A stretch of DNA of 64,000 nucleotides from Maridesulfovibrio sp. (GTDB taxonomy: Bacteria; Desulfobacterota; Desulfovibrionia; Desulfovibrionales; Desulfovibrionaceae): NCBI RefSeq assembly GCF_963678865.1, contig NZ_OY787459.1:1-64000 (forward strand), in the 5' to 3' direction. Positions 26,813 to 36,191 of the stretch are shown here, piece after piece. The first letter of the stretch is position 1, and the number at the start of each line of letters is the position of its first letter. The notes beneath the pieces were generated by a model, which was not told the DNA's origin, did no database searches, and was given only the letters and a program-made list of their open reading frames with translations. A program made the position numbers and the translations under genes.

Positions 26813-26925
26813 ATGTCCGTCTTGCCGGATCTGGACATCTGCTGCGGGAAATCGATGAACAGCTGCAGTCTGTTGTTTTCAACAGCTGTACTAACGTGAT
26901 AGGGTGATTCACGTTTTCTTCTTGT
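26813..26925 (+). promoter_or_regulatory. Possible leader-peptide attenuator upstream of livJ
   Basis: A 28-codon frame (26813-26899, begins MSVLPDLDICC) holds eight Leu, Val or Ile residues, with CTG TTG and GTA CTA pairs near its end. Its final codons include a 6-bp hairpin (CTGTTG at 26870-26875 with CAACAG at 26880-26885) that competes with another pairing to AACAG at 26858-26862. The stop codon lies in a 7-bp hairpin, AACGTGA (26893-26899) with TCACGTT (26909-26915), followed by TTCTTCTT. This is the layout of an attenuator, but the frame lacks a good ribosome site. Confidence 0.3.
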
Positions 26926-27009
26926 GGCGATAAGACACGAGTTGTTTCGCAGGTGAATATAGTAACTGGGCTTGAACGGCCCAAATCAACGCAGTCAAGG
27001 AGTGTTATG

Positions 27010-28125
27010 ATGAAACGTTCATTACTGGTACTGCTGGTCGCAGCCATGATGACCATCGGTAGTTTCGGTTCTGCTTCAGCAGGCAAAATTGTTCTCGGTG
27101 TTCCGGGCGCCCATAGTGGCGACCTTGCAGCTTACGGCCTGCCTACAGTTGAAGCCGCAAAACTTGTTGTTAAATCCATCAACGATGCCGGTGGTATAAA
27201 TGGTGAGCAGGTTGTCATGTCCACTCAGGATGACCAGTGCAAACCTGAATTCGCCACTAATGCGGCCATGAAGCTTCTTTCCGACGGTGTAACCGTAGTT
27301 CTCGGTCACATTTGTTCCGGTGCTACCAAAGCCGCACTGCCTATTTACAAGGATTCCAGTCTGGTCTGCATGTCTCCTTCCGCAACCAACCCCGCGCTGA
27401 CCCTCAGCGGCGATTATCCCAACTTTTTCAGAACTATCGCTTCAGATGACGCGCAGGGTGCTCTGGCAGCCATTTTTGCCGTCGAAAAACTCGGCCTCAA
27501 GAAGCCTGCCATCATTCATGATAAGGGTGACTACGGTAAAGGATTTGCTGAGTGGACCAAAAAGTATCTTGCTGAGAAAGGTGTTGAAGCAGTCCTTTTT
27601 GAAGGTGTAACCCCCGGCGCAGTTGACTATTCAGCTGTTGTACAGAAAGTGAAAGCTTCCGGCGCTGACGGTGTTATTTTCGGCGGCTACCATCCTGAAG
27701 CTTCCAAGATTGTATCTCAGATGCGTAAGAAAAAAATGACCATCCCCTTCCTTTCCGATGACGGTGTAAAAGCTCAGACTTTCATCGATATCACCGGTGA
27801 CGCAGCTGAAGGTGTATACGCTACCGGTCCTCAGGATATTACCGGTAACCCCATGTACAAGGTTGCTATCAAGCAGTACAAGGATTCCCATTACGGTGCA
27901 GAGCCCGGTGCATTCTACTTTGAAGCATACTCCGCAGCTCTGGCCCTGCTCAAGGCCATTGAGAACGCAAAATCCACTGATTACGACAAAATCGTCGAAG
28001 CTCTTCGCACCCACGAAGTTGAAACTCCTGTCGGCAAAATTAAGTTTGACGCCAAGGGTGATGCTATCGGTGTAGGCTTTTCTGTTTATCAGGTGAAAGA
28101 TGGCGAGTACGTAGAAGTTAAATAA
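27010..28125 (+). CDS. livJ: Branched-chain amino acid-binding protein
   Basis: This is a LivJ/LivK-type periplasmic binding protein, about 371 residues, with signal peptide MKRSLLVLLVAAMMTIGSF and onward, cut after ASA. The mature part starts GKIVLGVPGAHSGDLAAYG and has the family segments VVLGHICSGATKAALP and CMSPSATNPALT, where leucine-type ligands bind. Two ATGs occur in tandem at 27007 and 27010; AAGGAG is better spaced for the second. It leads the livJHMGF operon. Related proteins bind urea, amides or aromatic acids, so the ligand is likely but not certain. Confidence 0.92.
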   Translation: MKRSLLVLLVAAMMTIGSFGSASAGKIVLGVPGAHSGDLAAYGLPTVEAAKLVVKSINDAGGINGEQVVMSTQDDQCKPEFATNAAMKLLSDGVTVVLGHICSGATKAALPIYKDSSLVCMSPSATNPALTLSGDYPNFFRTIASDDAQGALAAIFAVEKLGLKKPAIIHDKGDYGKGFAEWTKKYLAEKGVEAVLFEGVTPGAVDYSAVVQKVKASGADGVIFGGYHPEASKIVSQMRKKKMTIPFLSDDGVKAQTFIDITGDAAEGVYATGPQDITGNPMYKVAIKQYKDSHYGAEPGAFYFEAYSAALALLKAIENAKSTDYDKIVEALRTHEVETPVGKIKFDAKGDAIGVGFSVYQVKDGEYVEVK

Positions 28126-28152
28126 ACTTTTACGCTTTGAAACAATTCCGGT

Positions 28153-28183
28153 TCAGGGGGCAGGCATGTTGCCTGTCCCCTGA
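28153..28183 (+). promoter_or_regulatory. Intercistronic hairpin after livJ
   Basis: A 13-bp stem (28153-28165 with 28171-28183, one G-U pair) closes on ATGTT and is not followed by a T-run. It lies between the binding-protein gene and livH, the same position as the hairpin at 1343-1370, and probably protects the livJ message. Confidence 0.7.
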
Positions 28184-28205
28184 CTCTTGATTCAGCAGGG
28201 TCCAA

Positions 28206-29108
28206 ATGGAATATTTTCTGGAATTATTTTTTTCTGGTCTGACCAGGGGTAGTATCTATGCGCTAATTGCCCTTGGTTATACAATGGTTTACGGTATTAT
28301 CGAGTTGATTAACTTCGCCCACGGTGAAATCTATATGATCGGGGCGTTTGTGGGGCTTGTTGTAGCCGGGATTTTAACCAGTTTTGGGTTTCCCGCAGCT
28401 TCCATTGTCATCTTGGCTACCATTGCGGCAGTTATCTATGCTTCGGCTTATGGATACACATTAGAAAAGATTGCCTACCGACCGTTGCGGGATGCACCGA
28501 GACTTTCTCCGCTCATCTCGGCTATCGGTATGTCAATTTTCCTTCAAAACTATGTAATGCTTTCCCAGACTTCCGACTTTCTCTCTTTTCCAAGTCTGAT
28601 TCCCGAGTTCGGTTTTCTTAAAAATTATGAGTCCATGGTCGGCTCCACCGATTTTCTGATTATTGTGGTTGCCGCTCTTGTTATGGTCGGACTCAATCTT
28701 TTCATTAAATTCACCCGGATGGGCAAAGCCATGCGCGCTACGGCTCAGAACCGTAAAATGGCAATGCTTGTCGGCATTAATGTAGATCAGGTTATTTCAG
28801 CTACCTTTGTTATCGGTTCTGCACTTGCAGCAATCGGCGGGGTGCTTATTGCCTCCCATATCGGGCAGATTAACTTTTTCATCGGATTTATCGCAGGTAT
28901 TAAAGCTTTCACAGCTGCAGTTCTCGGCGGTATCGGGTCCGTTCCCGGTGCGATGCTGGGCGGCCTTATCCTCGGCTGGACTGAAAGCTTCTGCACCGGA
29001 TATGTGTCCAGTGACTATGAAGACGTTTTCGCCTTTGCTCTTCTGGTGCTTATCCTTATTTTCAGGCCTTCCGGATTGTTGGGCAAGGCTCCGACCCAGA
29101 AGGTTTAA
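28206..29108 (+). CDS. livH: Branched-chain amino acid ABC permease LivH
   Basis: LivH is one of the two inner-membrane permeases of the importer, 300 residues with about eight membrane segments. Conserved segments are GLTRGSIYALIALGYTMVYG at the N-terminus, INFAHGEIYMIGAF and the C-terminal AVLGGIGSVPGAMLGG coupling region. It follows livJ after the intercistronic hairpin and precedes livM by 68 bases. Confidence 0.95.
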   Translation: MEYFLELFFSGLTRGSIYALIALGYTMVYGIIELINFAHGEIYMIGAFVGLVVAGILTSFGFPAASIVILATIAAVIYASAYGYTLEKIAYRPLRDAPRLSPLISAIGMSIFLQNYVMLSQTSDFLSFPSLIPEFGFLKNYESMVGSTDFLIIVVAALVMVGLNLFIKFTRMGKAMRATAQNRKMAMLVGINVDQVISATFVIGSALAAIGGVLIASHIGQINFFIGFIAGIKAFTAAVLGGIGSVPGAMLGGLILGWTESFCTGYVSSDYEDVFAFALLVLILIFRPSGLLGKAPTQKV

Positions 29109-29176
29109 AGGTGCAGATGCATGCGGGAGATAAGAATCCCGTTGATATGAAAATGAAATAAACGGAATATTTTTAT

Positions 29177-30400
29177 ATGGAAGGCTTTAAAAAATCTATT
29201 CTGGCTTCATTGTGGTTCATGTTTCTGACCCTGCCTATAATGGGGGTCTTTGTGAACACGATTGATAAGTCTGTTACCTGGCATCTGGACCGGGTCCTCT
29301 ATGTAGGAGCCGCTGCATTCGTGCTTTCTTTTCTCTGGCGTTACATGCTTGATCGAAAGGAGAAGGGCAGGAAAGAGGAAGAAGCGTCCAGTGTTGAAAA
29401 AGTTACCCTGTTCAACAAACTTGTTTCCAATCCAAAATTTTATTGGCCCGGTATGGTTGCAGTGGCTGTATTCGCCATAGCGTTTCCTAAGCTGTTCTCC
29501 ATGTATCAGGTCAATGTTATGACCACAGCGCTCATCTACGTGGTGCTCGGTCTGGGCTTGAATATTGTGGTCGGCCTTGCCGGCCTGCTGGATCTCGGTT
29601 TCGTGGCTTTTTACGCTGTCGGTGCATACTCTTACGCGCTTATGAATATGTACTGGGGAATCAGTTTCTGGATGGCCTTGCCGCTGGGGGCGTTACTTGG
29701 TGCCTTCTGCGGTATTCTGCTCGGTTTTCCGGTTCTGAGACTGCGTGGTGATTACCTTGCCATTGTAACACTCGGCTTTGGTGAAATTATTCGTCTTATA
29801 CTTGAGAACTGGGGCGAATTCACCCACGGTCCTTCCGGGATCTCCAACATTTCGCGTCCTGAATTTTTCGGACTTGCCAAGGGTTTTGTCGCTCAGGTCA
29901 ACTTCATGTATTACCTGATGCTGGCACTGGTGCTCTTCACGATTTTTGTGGTCAACAGGCTTAAAAATTCTCGTATCGGGCGTGCATGGCAGGCCTTGCG
30001 TGAGGATGAGATTGCTTGTCAGGCCATGGGAATCGATAAGATGAAGACCAAGCTTTTGGCGTTTTCTTTGGGAGCTACATGGGCCGGAATGGTCGGTGTT
30101 GTCTTTGCTGCCAAGACAACCTTCATCAACCCGGCATCATTTACATTCCTTGAGTCGGCTATCATTCTTTCGGTGGTTGTTCTCGGCGGTATGGGTTCTA
30201 TCCTCGGGGTTATCCTCGGTGCGCTTATGCTCATCCTGCTACCGGAATATCTGCGTGACTTCTCTGAGTATCGCATGCTTGTTTTCGGCGCGACTATGGT
30301 TCTTGTTATGGTTTTCAGGCCGCAAGGGCTGGTCCGTGATGTGCGCAAGAAAATTGACATCAGTTCAGTGAAAAAAGCTTTAGGTGGCGCTCATGAGTAA
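29177..30400 (+). CDS. livM: Branched-chain amino acid ABC permease LivM
   Basis: LivM is the second permease, 407 residues. The core has GLGLNIVVGLAGLLDLGFVAFYAVG, GDYLAIVTLGFGEIIR and VVLGGMGSILGVILGA, all typical. The N-terminus carries about 90 extra residues with two hydrophobic stretches and a charged linker, a long form also known in E. coli LivM. The stop codon overlaps the livG start by eight bases. Confidence 0.95.
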   Translation: MEGFKKSILASLWFMFLTLPIMGVFVNTIDKSVTWHLDRVLYVGAAAFVLSFLWRYMLDRKEKGRKEEEASSVEKVTLFNKLVSNPKFYWPGMVAVAVFAIAFPKLFSMYQVNVMTTALIYVVLGLGLNIVVGLAGLLDLGFVAFYAVGAYSYALMNMYWGISFWMALPLGALLGAFCGILLGFPVLRLRGDYLAIVTLGFGEIIRLILENWGEFTHGPSGISNISRPEFFGLAKGFVAQVNFMYYLMLALVLFTIFVVNRLKNSRIGRAWQALREDEIACQAMGIDKMKTKLLAFSLGATWAGMVGVVFAAKTTFINPASFTFLESAIILSVVVLGGMGSILGVILGALMLILLPEYLRDFSEYRMLVFGATMVLVMVFRPQGLVRDVRKKIDISSVKKALGGAHE

Positions 30401-31196
30401 TGAAAGAAGAACTGTTCTCCAGGTTAAGGGTGTCAGCAAGGATTTCGGTGGGCTACGTGCCCTTGATGATGTAGATCTTGATGTTAAAGAAGGTGAGATT
30501 GTTGCCCTTATCGGACCCAACGGTGCGGGCAAGACTACTTTCTTCAACTGCATCACCGGGATATACACCCCCACAGAGGGAGACGTTAATATCGATCCGA
30601 AAGGTGAAGGTTTCAAGCGTATTAACGGCAGGAAGCCCAACCATGTAACCAAATTGGGAATGGCGCGCACCTTTCAGAATATCAGACTCTTTCCGTCCAT
30701 GTCGGTGATTGAGAATGTCATGATCGGCTGTCACTGCCGCACCAAGGCGACTTTTCTCGGTGCAGTCTTTCGTGATCCTCGGACCCGCAGGGAAGAGCAG
30801 GAGACTATCCTCAAGAGTTATGAATTGTTGCAGGAACTCGGACTGGATCAATATGCAGATGATCTGGCCCGTAATCTGCCCTATGGTGCGCAACGCCGTC
30901 TGGAAATAGCCCGCGCGCTGGCAACTGATCCGTTCCTTCTGCTTCTGGACGAACCGGCTGCAGGCATGAACCCGCAGGAAACAACCGAACTTGAGGAATT
31001 GATCGTCAGCATCAAGGACAAGCATAAAATATCAGTCCTGCTTATTGAGCATGACATGAAGATGGTCATGTCTTTGTCGGACCGTTTGTTCGTGCTTGAG
31101 TACGGGCGCGAGATTGCCCACGGCACACCTCAGCAAATCAGCGAGAACCCCGCTGTTATCAAGGCTTACCTCGGGGAGGAACTCGTCGATGCTTAA
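30393..31196 (+). CDS. livG: Branched-chain amino acid ABC ATPase LivG
   Basis: LivG is the first ATPase of the importer, 267 residues. Walker A GPNGAGKTTFFN, signature LPYGAQRRLEIARAL and Walker B LLLLDEPAAGMNP are intact, and the post-Q-loop insertion with NVMIGCH is the LivG type. I use the ATG at 30393, preceded by AGGTGG, rather than a GTG nine bases earlier. Its end overlaps livF by eight bases. Confidence 0.95.
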   Translation: MSNERRTVLQVKGVSKDFGGLRALDDVDLDVKEGEIVALIGPNGAGKTTFFNCITGIYTPTEGDVNIDPKGEGFKRINGRKPNHVTKLGMARTFQNIRLFPSMSVIENVMIGCHCRTKATFLGAVFRDPRTRREEQETILKSYELLQELGLDQYADDLARNLPYGAQRRLEIARALATDPFLLLLDEPAAGMNPQETTELEELIVSIKDKHKISVLLIEHDMKMVMSLSDRLFVLEYGREIAHGTPQQISENPAVIKAYLGEELVDA

Positions 31197-31896
31197 ACTT
31201 AGGAATGTAAACACCTTTTATGGAAATATTCAGGCCCTGCGCAATATCAATATTGAAGTGGGGCAGGGTGAGATTATTACTCTCATCGGGGCCAACGGTG
31301 CAGGCAAAACCACCACGCTGATGACTATCAGCGGTGTGGTGCCGCCACGCACAGGAGAAGTCCTCTACAACGGTAAACCGATCCACAAAACCAAGCCGGA
31401 TAAAATTGTCAAGATGGGAATTTCACAAGTGCCTGAAGGGCGGCTTATTTTTCCTGATCTGACTATTACCGAGAATCTCGACATGGGCGCATTCCTGCGT
31501 GATGACAAGGATGGGGTCAAAGAAGACATGGATCATGTCTTTAAACTCTTTCCCATTCTCTGGGAACGGCGCAGGCAGCTCGGCGGTAACCTTTCCGGTG
31601 GTGAGCAGCAGATGTTGGCAATTTCCCGTGCGCTCATGGCCCGGCCCAAGCTTTTGCTTCTTGACGAACCTTCACTCGGGCTTGCTCCGTTAATTATTCG
31701 TCAGATCTTTGATATTGTTAAGAAAATTAATGAAGAAAGCGGTACTACCGTATTTTTGGTTGAACAGAATGCAAACCTGGCACTGAAGACTGCCCACCGC
31801 GGTTACGTCATGGAAAACGGTGAGATTATACTCTCAGACACCAGTGACAAACTTCTCGCCAACGAAGATATCAAGAAAGCTTATCTGGGACTTTAA
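31189..31896 (+). CDS. livF: Branched-chain amino acid ABC ATPase LivF
   Basis: LivF is the second ATPase, 235 residues. Walker A GANGAGKTTTLM, QVPEGRLIFPDLTITENL, signature LSGGEQQMLAISRAL and Walker B LLLLDEPSLGLAP are all standard. The ATG at 31189, with GGGGAGGA upstream, gives MLKLRNVNTFYG, the usual LivF start; upstream in-frame starts lie within livG. It is the last gene before a strong terminator. Confidence 0.95.
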   Translation: MLKLRNVNTFYGNIQALRNINIEVGQGEIITLIGANGAGKTTTLMTISGVVPPRTGEVLYNGKPIHKTKPDKIVKMGISQVPEGRLIFPDLTITENLDMGAFLRDDKDGVKEDMDHVFKLFPILWERRRQLGGNLSGGEQQMLAISRALMARPKLLLLDEPSLGLAPLIIRQIFDIVKKINEESGTTVFLVEQNANLALKTAHRGYVMENGEIILSDTSDKLLANEDIKKAYLGL

Positions 31897-31971
31897 TTTT
31901 GAATGTCTCATGCGACCAAATACTTTTTAACATGGCATCCCTGTTTTGTATTGAAGAACTTGCAAACAACG

Positions 31972-32010
31972 AACCCGCAATAGCTTTTGAGCTATTGCGG
32001 GTTGAGTTTT
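31972..32010 (+). terminator. Terminator of the liv operon
   Basis: A perfect 13-bp stem (31972-31984 with 31991-32003, AACCCGCAATAGC and complement) has a TTTTGA loop and is followed by GAGTTTT. It stands 75 bases after livF. Confidence 0.88.
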
Positions 32011-32245
32011 AAAAATAGTTTTATAAAATTATATGTGGTTCTTACAATAAGGAATTGATTTTTTGCCCTTGCCATCAGGTGAGGGGACTTGGTTCGATTC
32101 TAAGGTATAGTAACAGTGGAGCAACCCCTTTTTAAAGTGTTTGAGGCTTCCGGCAGGGGCTCCGGATGGAAACATAACTATTGACAAAAATCGGCCCTGC
32201 ACATATGCGGTCCCCAACACTTTTAATAACTTTTTGGTTATGGGC
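32011..32245. other. Intergenic region between liv and the guaB promoter
   Basis: This stretch holds a small hairpin around TCCGG (32148-32152) / CCGGA and a TTGACA at 32181-32186 followed 17 bases later by TATGCG, a possible weak upstream promoter. A 63-codon minus-strand frame here has no family resemblance and I do not call it. Confidence 0.3.
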
Positions 32246-32273
32246 TTGAGTCCGGAACAAAAAAGTATATAAT
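32246..32273 (+). promoter_or_regulatory. Sigma-70 promoter of guaBA
   Basis: TTGAGT (32246-32251) and a consensus TATAAT (32268-32273) are 16 bases apart. Transcription should start near 32280, giving an untranslated leader of about 170 bases before guaB. Confidence 0.65.
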
Positions 32274-32279
32274 CAGTTC

Positions 32280-32452
32280 ATTAAAAGATTGAAAATTCCG
32301 GCAGGGAAGAACCTGCCAAAACCCCTGTAAAACTGATGGTACCGCGCCCGGTTGACCGCCAGAAAGACCGGTTCGGTCCCTTTGAGAGGAATCATATGTC
32401 ATGATTTCTCTTTTCTTTTAGCTAATATTTCAAATCATTTTGCGAGGGCAAT
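32280..32452 (+). promoter_or_regulatory. Structured guaB leader with terminator, possible cis-regulatory RNA
   Basis: The leader has hairpin GGCAGG (32300-32305) / CCTGCC (32312-32317) with a GAAGAA loop. A two-part hairpin follows: ACCG (32341-32344) / CGGT (32374-32377) and CCGGT (32348-32352) / ACCGG (32367-32371). A terminator-like stem of about 11 bp comes next (32384-32395 with 32401-32412), ending in a T-rich tract. CAGGG (32302-32306) could instead pair with CCCTG (32323-32327). The layout of structured domain plus terminator before the gene suggests premature termination control. It fits no riboswitch class that I know. Confidence 0.5.
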
Positions 32453-33910
32453 ATGGAAAAGGTAGTAGGTCAGGCTCTGACTTTTGACGATGTTCTGCTT
32501 TTGCCCGCCTATTCGGAAGTTCTTCCCGATAGCGTGGACGTATCCGCTAAACTCACCGAAGAGATCACTCTTGGAATCCCACTGGTCAGTGCCGCTATGG
32601 ATACTGTTACCGAGTCCAAGATGGCTATCCAGATGGCCCGCCACGGAGGTGTCGGCGTTGTTCACAAAAATATGAGCGTACGCGATCAGGTTCGTGAAGT
32701 CGAAAGGGTCAAAAAATCAGAATCCGGTATGGTCACCGATCCCATCGTGGTTCATCCCGATGATACCGTGGGCAAGGCTCTCGATCTCATGGCTGAATTT
32801 AAAATTTCCGGCTTCCCGGTTGTTAAGGGTGAACATCTTGTAGGTATCATTACCAACCGTGATGTACGTTTCATCAACGACCGCAATGTGCCCGTTTCCG
32901 AAGTGATGACCAGCCGTAACCTCGTTACCGTGCAGAAGGGAACTTCTTCTGAAGAAGCCAAGCGCCACCTGCATACCAACCGCATTGAAAAACTGCTGGT
33001 TGTTGACGAAGAAAACAAGCTTACCGGCCTGATTACCATCAAGGATATTGACAAGGTCAAGAAGTACCCCAACGCTGCTAAAGACTCTGCGGGTCGCCTG
33101 CGTGTTGGTGCTGCAGTTGGAGTTGGCCGCGATCTTATGGAGCGCAGCTCTGCGCTTATTAACGCCGGAGTTGACTTCCTTACCCTTGATTCCGCACACG
33201 GTCATTCCAAAGGTATCCTTGAAGCTATCAAGGAACTTCGTTCCTGCTACCCCGATACTCAGATCATCGGCGGTAACATCGCTACCTATGATGGAGCCAT
33301 GGCTCTTATTGATGCCGGTGTAAATGCTGTGAAAGTCGGTATCGGCCCCGGTTCCATCTGCACAACCCGTGTTGTTGCCGGTGTAGGTGTTCCGCAGATC
33401 ACCGCCATCATGGAAGCTGCCCGTGCTTGTCAGGAACGCGGTGTCTGCGTGATCGGCGACGGTGGAATCAAATTCTCCGGTGATGTTGTAAAGGCTTTGG
33501 TTGCGGGTGCAAATACCGTAATGATGGGCTCCATGTTTGCCGGAACCGATGAAAGCCCCGGTGAAAAAGTTCTTTATCAAGGTCGCAGCTATAAACTTTA
33601 TCGCGGTATGGGCTCCATTGACGCAATGAAGAAGGGCAGTTCCGACCGTTATTTCCAGAAGGACACCAATAAGTTGGTTCCCGAAGGTATTGTCGGCCGT
33701 GTTCCTTACAAAGGACCTGTTTCCGATAGCATTTACCAGATGATCGGCGGACTTCGTTCCGGTATGGGTTATGTGGGTTGTGCCAATATTGCTGAAATGT
33801 CAGAGAAAGCACAATTCATCCGCATGTCTGCCGCCGGTTTTAAAGAAAGCCACGTACATGATGTAATTATTACCAAGGAAGCACCCAACTACCGGGTTGA
33901 TTCCTACTAG
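32453..33910 (+). CDS. guaB: Inosine-5'-monophosphate dehydrogenase
   Basis: GuaB oxidises IMP to XMP with NAD, the committed step to guanine nucleotides. The 485-residue protein has two CBS domains (about 95-205) inserted in the catalytic barrel. The catalytic cysteine is in GPGSICTTR and the flap region has [14 protein letters not shown] followed by the Arg-Tyr pair in SDRYFQ. GAGGG precedes the ATG. guaA follows 12 bases after the stop. Confidence 0.97.
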   Translation: MEKVVGQALTFDDVLLLPAYSEVLPDSVDVSAKLTEEITLGIPLVSAAMDTVTESKMAIQMARHGGVGVVHKNMSVRDQVREVERVKKSESGMVTDPIVVHPDDTVGKALDLMAEFKISGFPVVKGEHLVGIITNRDVRFINDRNVPVSEVMTSRNLVTVQKGTSSEEAKRHLHTNRIEKLLVVDEENKLTGLITIKDIDKVKKYPNAAKDSAGRLRVGAAVGVGRDLMERSSALINAGVDFLTLDSAHGHSKGILEAIKELRSCYPDTQIIGGNIATYDGAMALIDAGVNAVKVGIGPGSICTTRVVAGVGVPQITAIMEAARACQERGVCVIGDGGIKFSGDVVKALVAGANTVMMGSMFAGTDESPGEKVLYQGRSYKLYRGMGSIDAMKKGSSDRYFQKDTNKLVPEGIVGRVPYKGPVSDSIYQMIGGLRSGMGYVGCANIAEMSEKAQFIRMSAAGFKESHVHDVIITKEAPNYRVDSY

Positions 33911-33922
33911 TCAGGAGACGTC

Positions 33923-35470
33923 ATGCAGCACGAAAATAAAGTAATTATTCTGGATTTCGGGTCTCAGTTTACTCAGCTGATTGCCCGCAGAATCCGTGAA
34001 GCGGGTGTGTATTCTGAAATCCACCCCTGTAATGTTGATCCTCAGAAGATCAAGGATATCAAGCCCGGTGCGTTGATCCTTTCCGGTGGACCTTCCTCCG
34101 TTCTGGAAGACGATTCCCCCCAGCTTGATCCATCCCTGTTGGAAATGGGTGTGCCTGTGCTTGGCATCTGCTACGGCATGCAGCTCATGACCAACGATCT
34201 CGGCGGACGCGTTGTTTCTTCCGAGGACCGTGAATATGGCCGTGCGGAATTCAAAGGCGATTCCGGCTGCGTTCTTTTTGAAGGCATTGAGGACATTGAA
34301 AAGCTCACCGTATGGATGAGCCACGGTGACCGTGTTGAAGCCATCCCCGACGGGTTCAAGGTCTGCGGTACCACCGAGTCCATTCCTTTTGCCGCCATGG
34401 CCAACGATGATAAGAAAATGTACGCCCTCCAGTTCCACCCCGAAGTGGCCCACACCGAGAGCGGTACCACCATCATCAACAACTTTGTATTTAAAATTGC
34501 AGGCCTTAAAGCCGATTGGACCATGTCTTCCTTCGTTGAGAACTGCATTGAGGAAATGCGCGAAAAGATCGGTGACAATCAGGTTGTGCTCGGCCTTTCC
34601 GGCGGTATTGACTCCACTGTAGTTGCCGTGCTCCTGCATAAAGCCATTGGCAAGCAGTTGCACTGCATCTTTGTTGATAACGGCCTGCTGCGCATGCACG
34701 AGCGTGAAGAAGTTATCGGTTTCCTTGAAGAGCATTTCGAACTCAACGTTAAATGCGTTGATTCCGCCCAGCTTTTCCTCGACAAGCTTAAAGGCGTTGA
34801 AGATCCTGAGAAGAAGCGCAAACTCATCGGTTACACCTTTATTGATGTTTTCAATGAAGAAGCAACCGCGCTCAAAGATGTTAAGTTTCTCGCACAGGGA
34901 ACTCTCTATCCCGACGTAATCGAATCCGAATCCTTCAAAGGTCCCTCCGCTGTCATTAAGTCCCACCACAACGTTGGCGGACTGCCCGAAGACATGGATC
35001 TCGATCTGGTTGAACCTTTGCGCGAACTCTTTAAAGATGAAGTCCGCAAGGTTGCTTACGAACTGGGGCTGCCCGAGTTCATCATCTGGCGCCAGCCTTT
35101 CCCCGGCCCGGGCCTTGCTATCCGCGTTCTGGGTGAAATTACTGAAGAGCGTCTTGAAATCCTGCGTCAGGCAGATAAGATTGTGCAGAATGAAATGCAT
35201 GCTTCCGGCTGGTACCGCAAGGTCTGGCAGGGTTTCGCGGTTCTGCTGCCGCTCAAGACTGTCGGCGTAATGGGCGATGACCGTACCTACGAACACGTCA
35301 TCGCACTGCGTATCGTAGACAGCATTGATGCCATGACCGCTGACTGGTCCCGTATCCCCAACGATATCCTCGCCCGCATGTCCAACCGGATCATCAACGA
35401 GGTAAAAGGTGTTAACCGCGTGGTTCTGGATATTTCCTCCAAGCCGCCGGCAACCATCGAATGGGAATAA
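33923..35470 (+). CDS. guaA: GMP synthase (glutamine-hydrolysing)
   Basis: GuaA converts XMP to GMP using glutamine and ATP. The 515-residue protein has an N-terminal class I glutaminase (nucleophile Cys in LGICYGMQL; His and Glu in FHPEVAHTE), the ATP pyrophosphatase P-loop LSGGIDST and the C-terminal dimerisation domain ending [15 protein letters not shown] precedes the ATG. It is co-transcribed with guaB, so the leader upstream would control both steps from IMP to GMP. Confidence 0.97.
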   Translation: MQHENKVIILDFGSQFTQLIARRIREAGVYSEIHPCNVDPQKIKDIKPGALILSGGPSSVLEDDSPQLDPSLLEMGVPVLGICYGMQLMTNDLGGRVVSSEDREYGRAEFKGDSGCVLFEGIEDIEKLTVWMSHGDRVEAIPDGFKVCGTTESIPFAAMANDDKKMYALQFHPEVAHTESGTTIINNFVFKIAGLKADWTMSSFVENCIEEMREKIGDNQVVLGLSGGIDSTVVAVLLHKAIGKQLHCIFVDNGLLRMHEREEVIGFLEEHFELNVKCVDSAQLFLDKLKGVEDPEKKRKLIGYTFIDVFNEEATALKDVKFLAQGTLYPDVIESESFKGPSAVIKSHHNVGGLPEDMDLDLVEPLRELFKDEVRKVAYELGLPEFIIWRQPFPGPGLAIRVLGEITEERLEILRQADKIVQNEMHASGWYRKVWQGFAVLLPLKTVGVMGDDRTYEHVIALRIVDSIDAMTADWSRIPNDILARMSNRIINEVKGVNRVVLDISSKPPATIEWE

Positions 35471-35484
35471 TTTAGCGCTTTCGG

Positions 35485-35533
35485 CGGTCGGGGAAGGGGA
35501 AATTCTTACGGGAATTACCTCTTCCCCGAACCG
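35485..35533 (+). terminator. Long hairpin after guaA
   Basis: CGGGGAAG (35489-35496) pairs with CTTCCCCG (35521-35528), with an inner AATTC/GAATT stem. No T-run follows, so it probably stabilises the 3' end rather than terminating alone. Confidence 0.5.
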
Positions 35534-35600
35534 CATTACCTCCATAGCCTTTCAATTGGTTTCGCAGACAGCTTTGCCAAGCTGCCTTTGCTTTAGTGAT

Positions 35601-35632
35601 CGCAATATCCTGATTGGGTATTGCGTTTTTTT
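35601..35632 (+). terminator. Rho-independent terminator of guaBA
   Basis: A 10-bp stem (35601-35610 with 35616-35625, one G-U pair, CGCAATATCC) is followed by seven T residues. The remaining 210 bases before tatB show no other clear signal. Confidence 0.88.
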
Positions 35633-35843
35633 GTTCCTGTTTTTGATAAGCGAATATAATTTGAAGGTACTGCAGCGGTAACTTATGCCGAATTTCATTG
35701 TTGATAAGACGTAGATAAAGTTTTAGAAATCGGTTACAAGACGTCAGCAAATTCTGAGAAAGTCTGTGCTGATTAAAGATTGTGTCAGTTTCGACTTTCT
35801 GCGCATCAGCGTTTTTTATTGTAGCAACGAAAAAGGAATTAAT

Positions 35844-36191
35844 ATGTTCGGTATCGGTTCAACAGAACTTATAGTTATTTTGGTTGTAGCCCTGATCCTC
35901 ATCGGACCCCAGAAATTGCCGGAACTTATCAAGAATCTTGGTAAGGGTCTTTCTGAAGTAAAAAAGATGTCCAATGACGTGAAATCCACCCTTGATGCTG
36001 AAATTTCCGCTGCCGATCAGGAACGTCAGCAGAAAGAAGAGGCCGAACGCGAAGCTGCACGTAAAAAGGCAGAAGCAGAAGCCATGGAAAAAGCACGTCA
36101 GGCTGAGGCCGAAAAACAGCAGAATGCTGAAGAAGCTGAGGAAGCTGAGGAAGTTGCTGAAGCACCCAAGAACGAGAGCGAGAAAGCATGA
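35844..36191 (+). CDS. tatB: Twin-arginine translocase subunit TatB
   Basis: This 115-residue TatA/B-family protein has an N-terminal membrane helix and an amphipathic helix: MFGIGSTELIVILVVALILI then GPQKLPELIKNLGKGLSEVK. The Glu in the membrane helix and the adjoining tatC suggest the TatB role of substrate recognition. After residue 50 the sequence is a long Glu/Ala/Lys helix. I use the ATG at 35844, preceded by AAGGAAT; an in-frame start at 35766 would bury the membrane helix. A TatA role cannot be excluded. Confidence 0.88.
   Translation: MFGIGSTELIVILVVALILIGPQKLPELIKNLGKGLSEVKKMSNDVKSTLDAEISAADQERQQKEEAEREAARKKAEAEAMEKARQAEAEKQQNAEEAEEAEEVAEAPKNESEKA

Noticed and set aside
32029-32220. 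63-codon frame between livF and guaB
   Set aside because: No ribosome site or family resemblance; it overlaps a possible promoter on the other strand.
32330-32384. T-box-like sequence (TGGTACCGCG ... GGTCCCTTT) in the guaB leader
   Set aside because: The bases before TGG cannot form the antiterminator base helix, and only about 50 bases precede it, too few for a T-box Stem I. guaB is also not an expected target.
32295-32385. Cobalamin riboswitch in the guaB leader (GCCAGAAAGACC resembles a conserved block)
   Set aside because: The remaining conserved core is missing and the leader is too short.
33911-35545. Long open frame antisense to guaA (544 codons, minus strand)
   Set aside because: It mirrors guaA, a clear conserved gene with optimal codons; the antisense translation has no recognisable family. 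It arises from codon bias.
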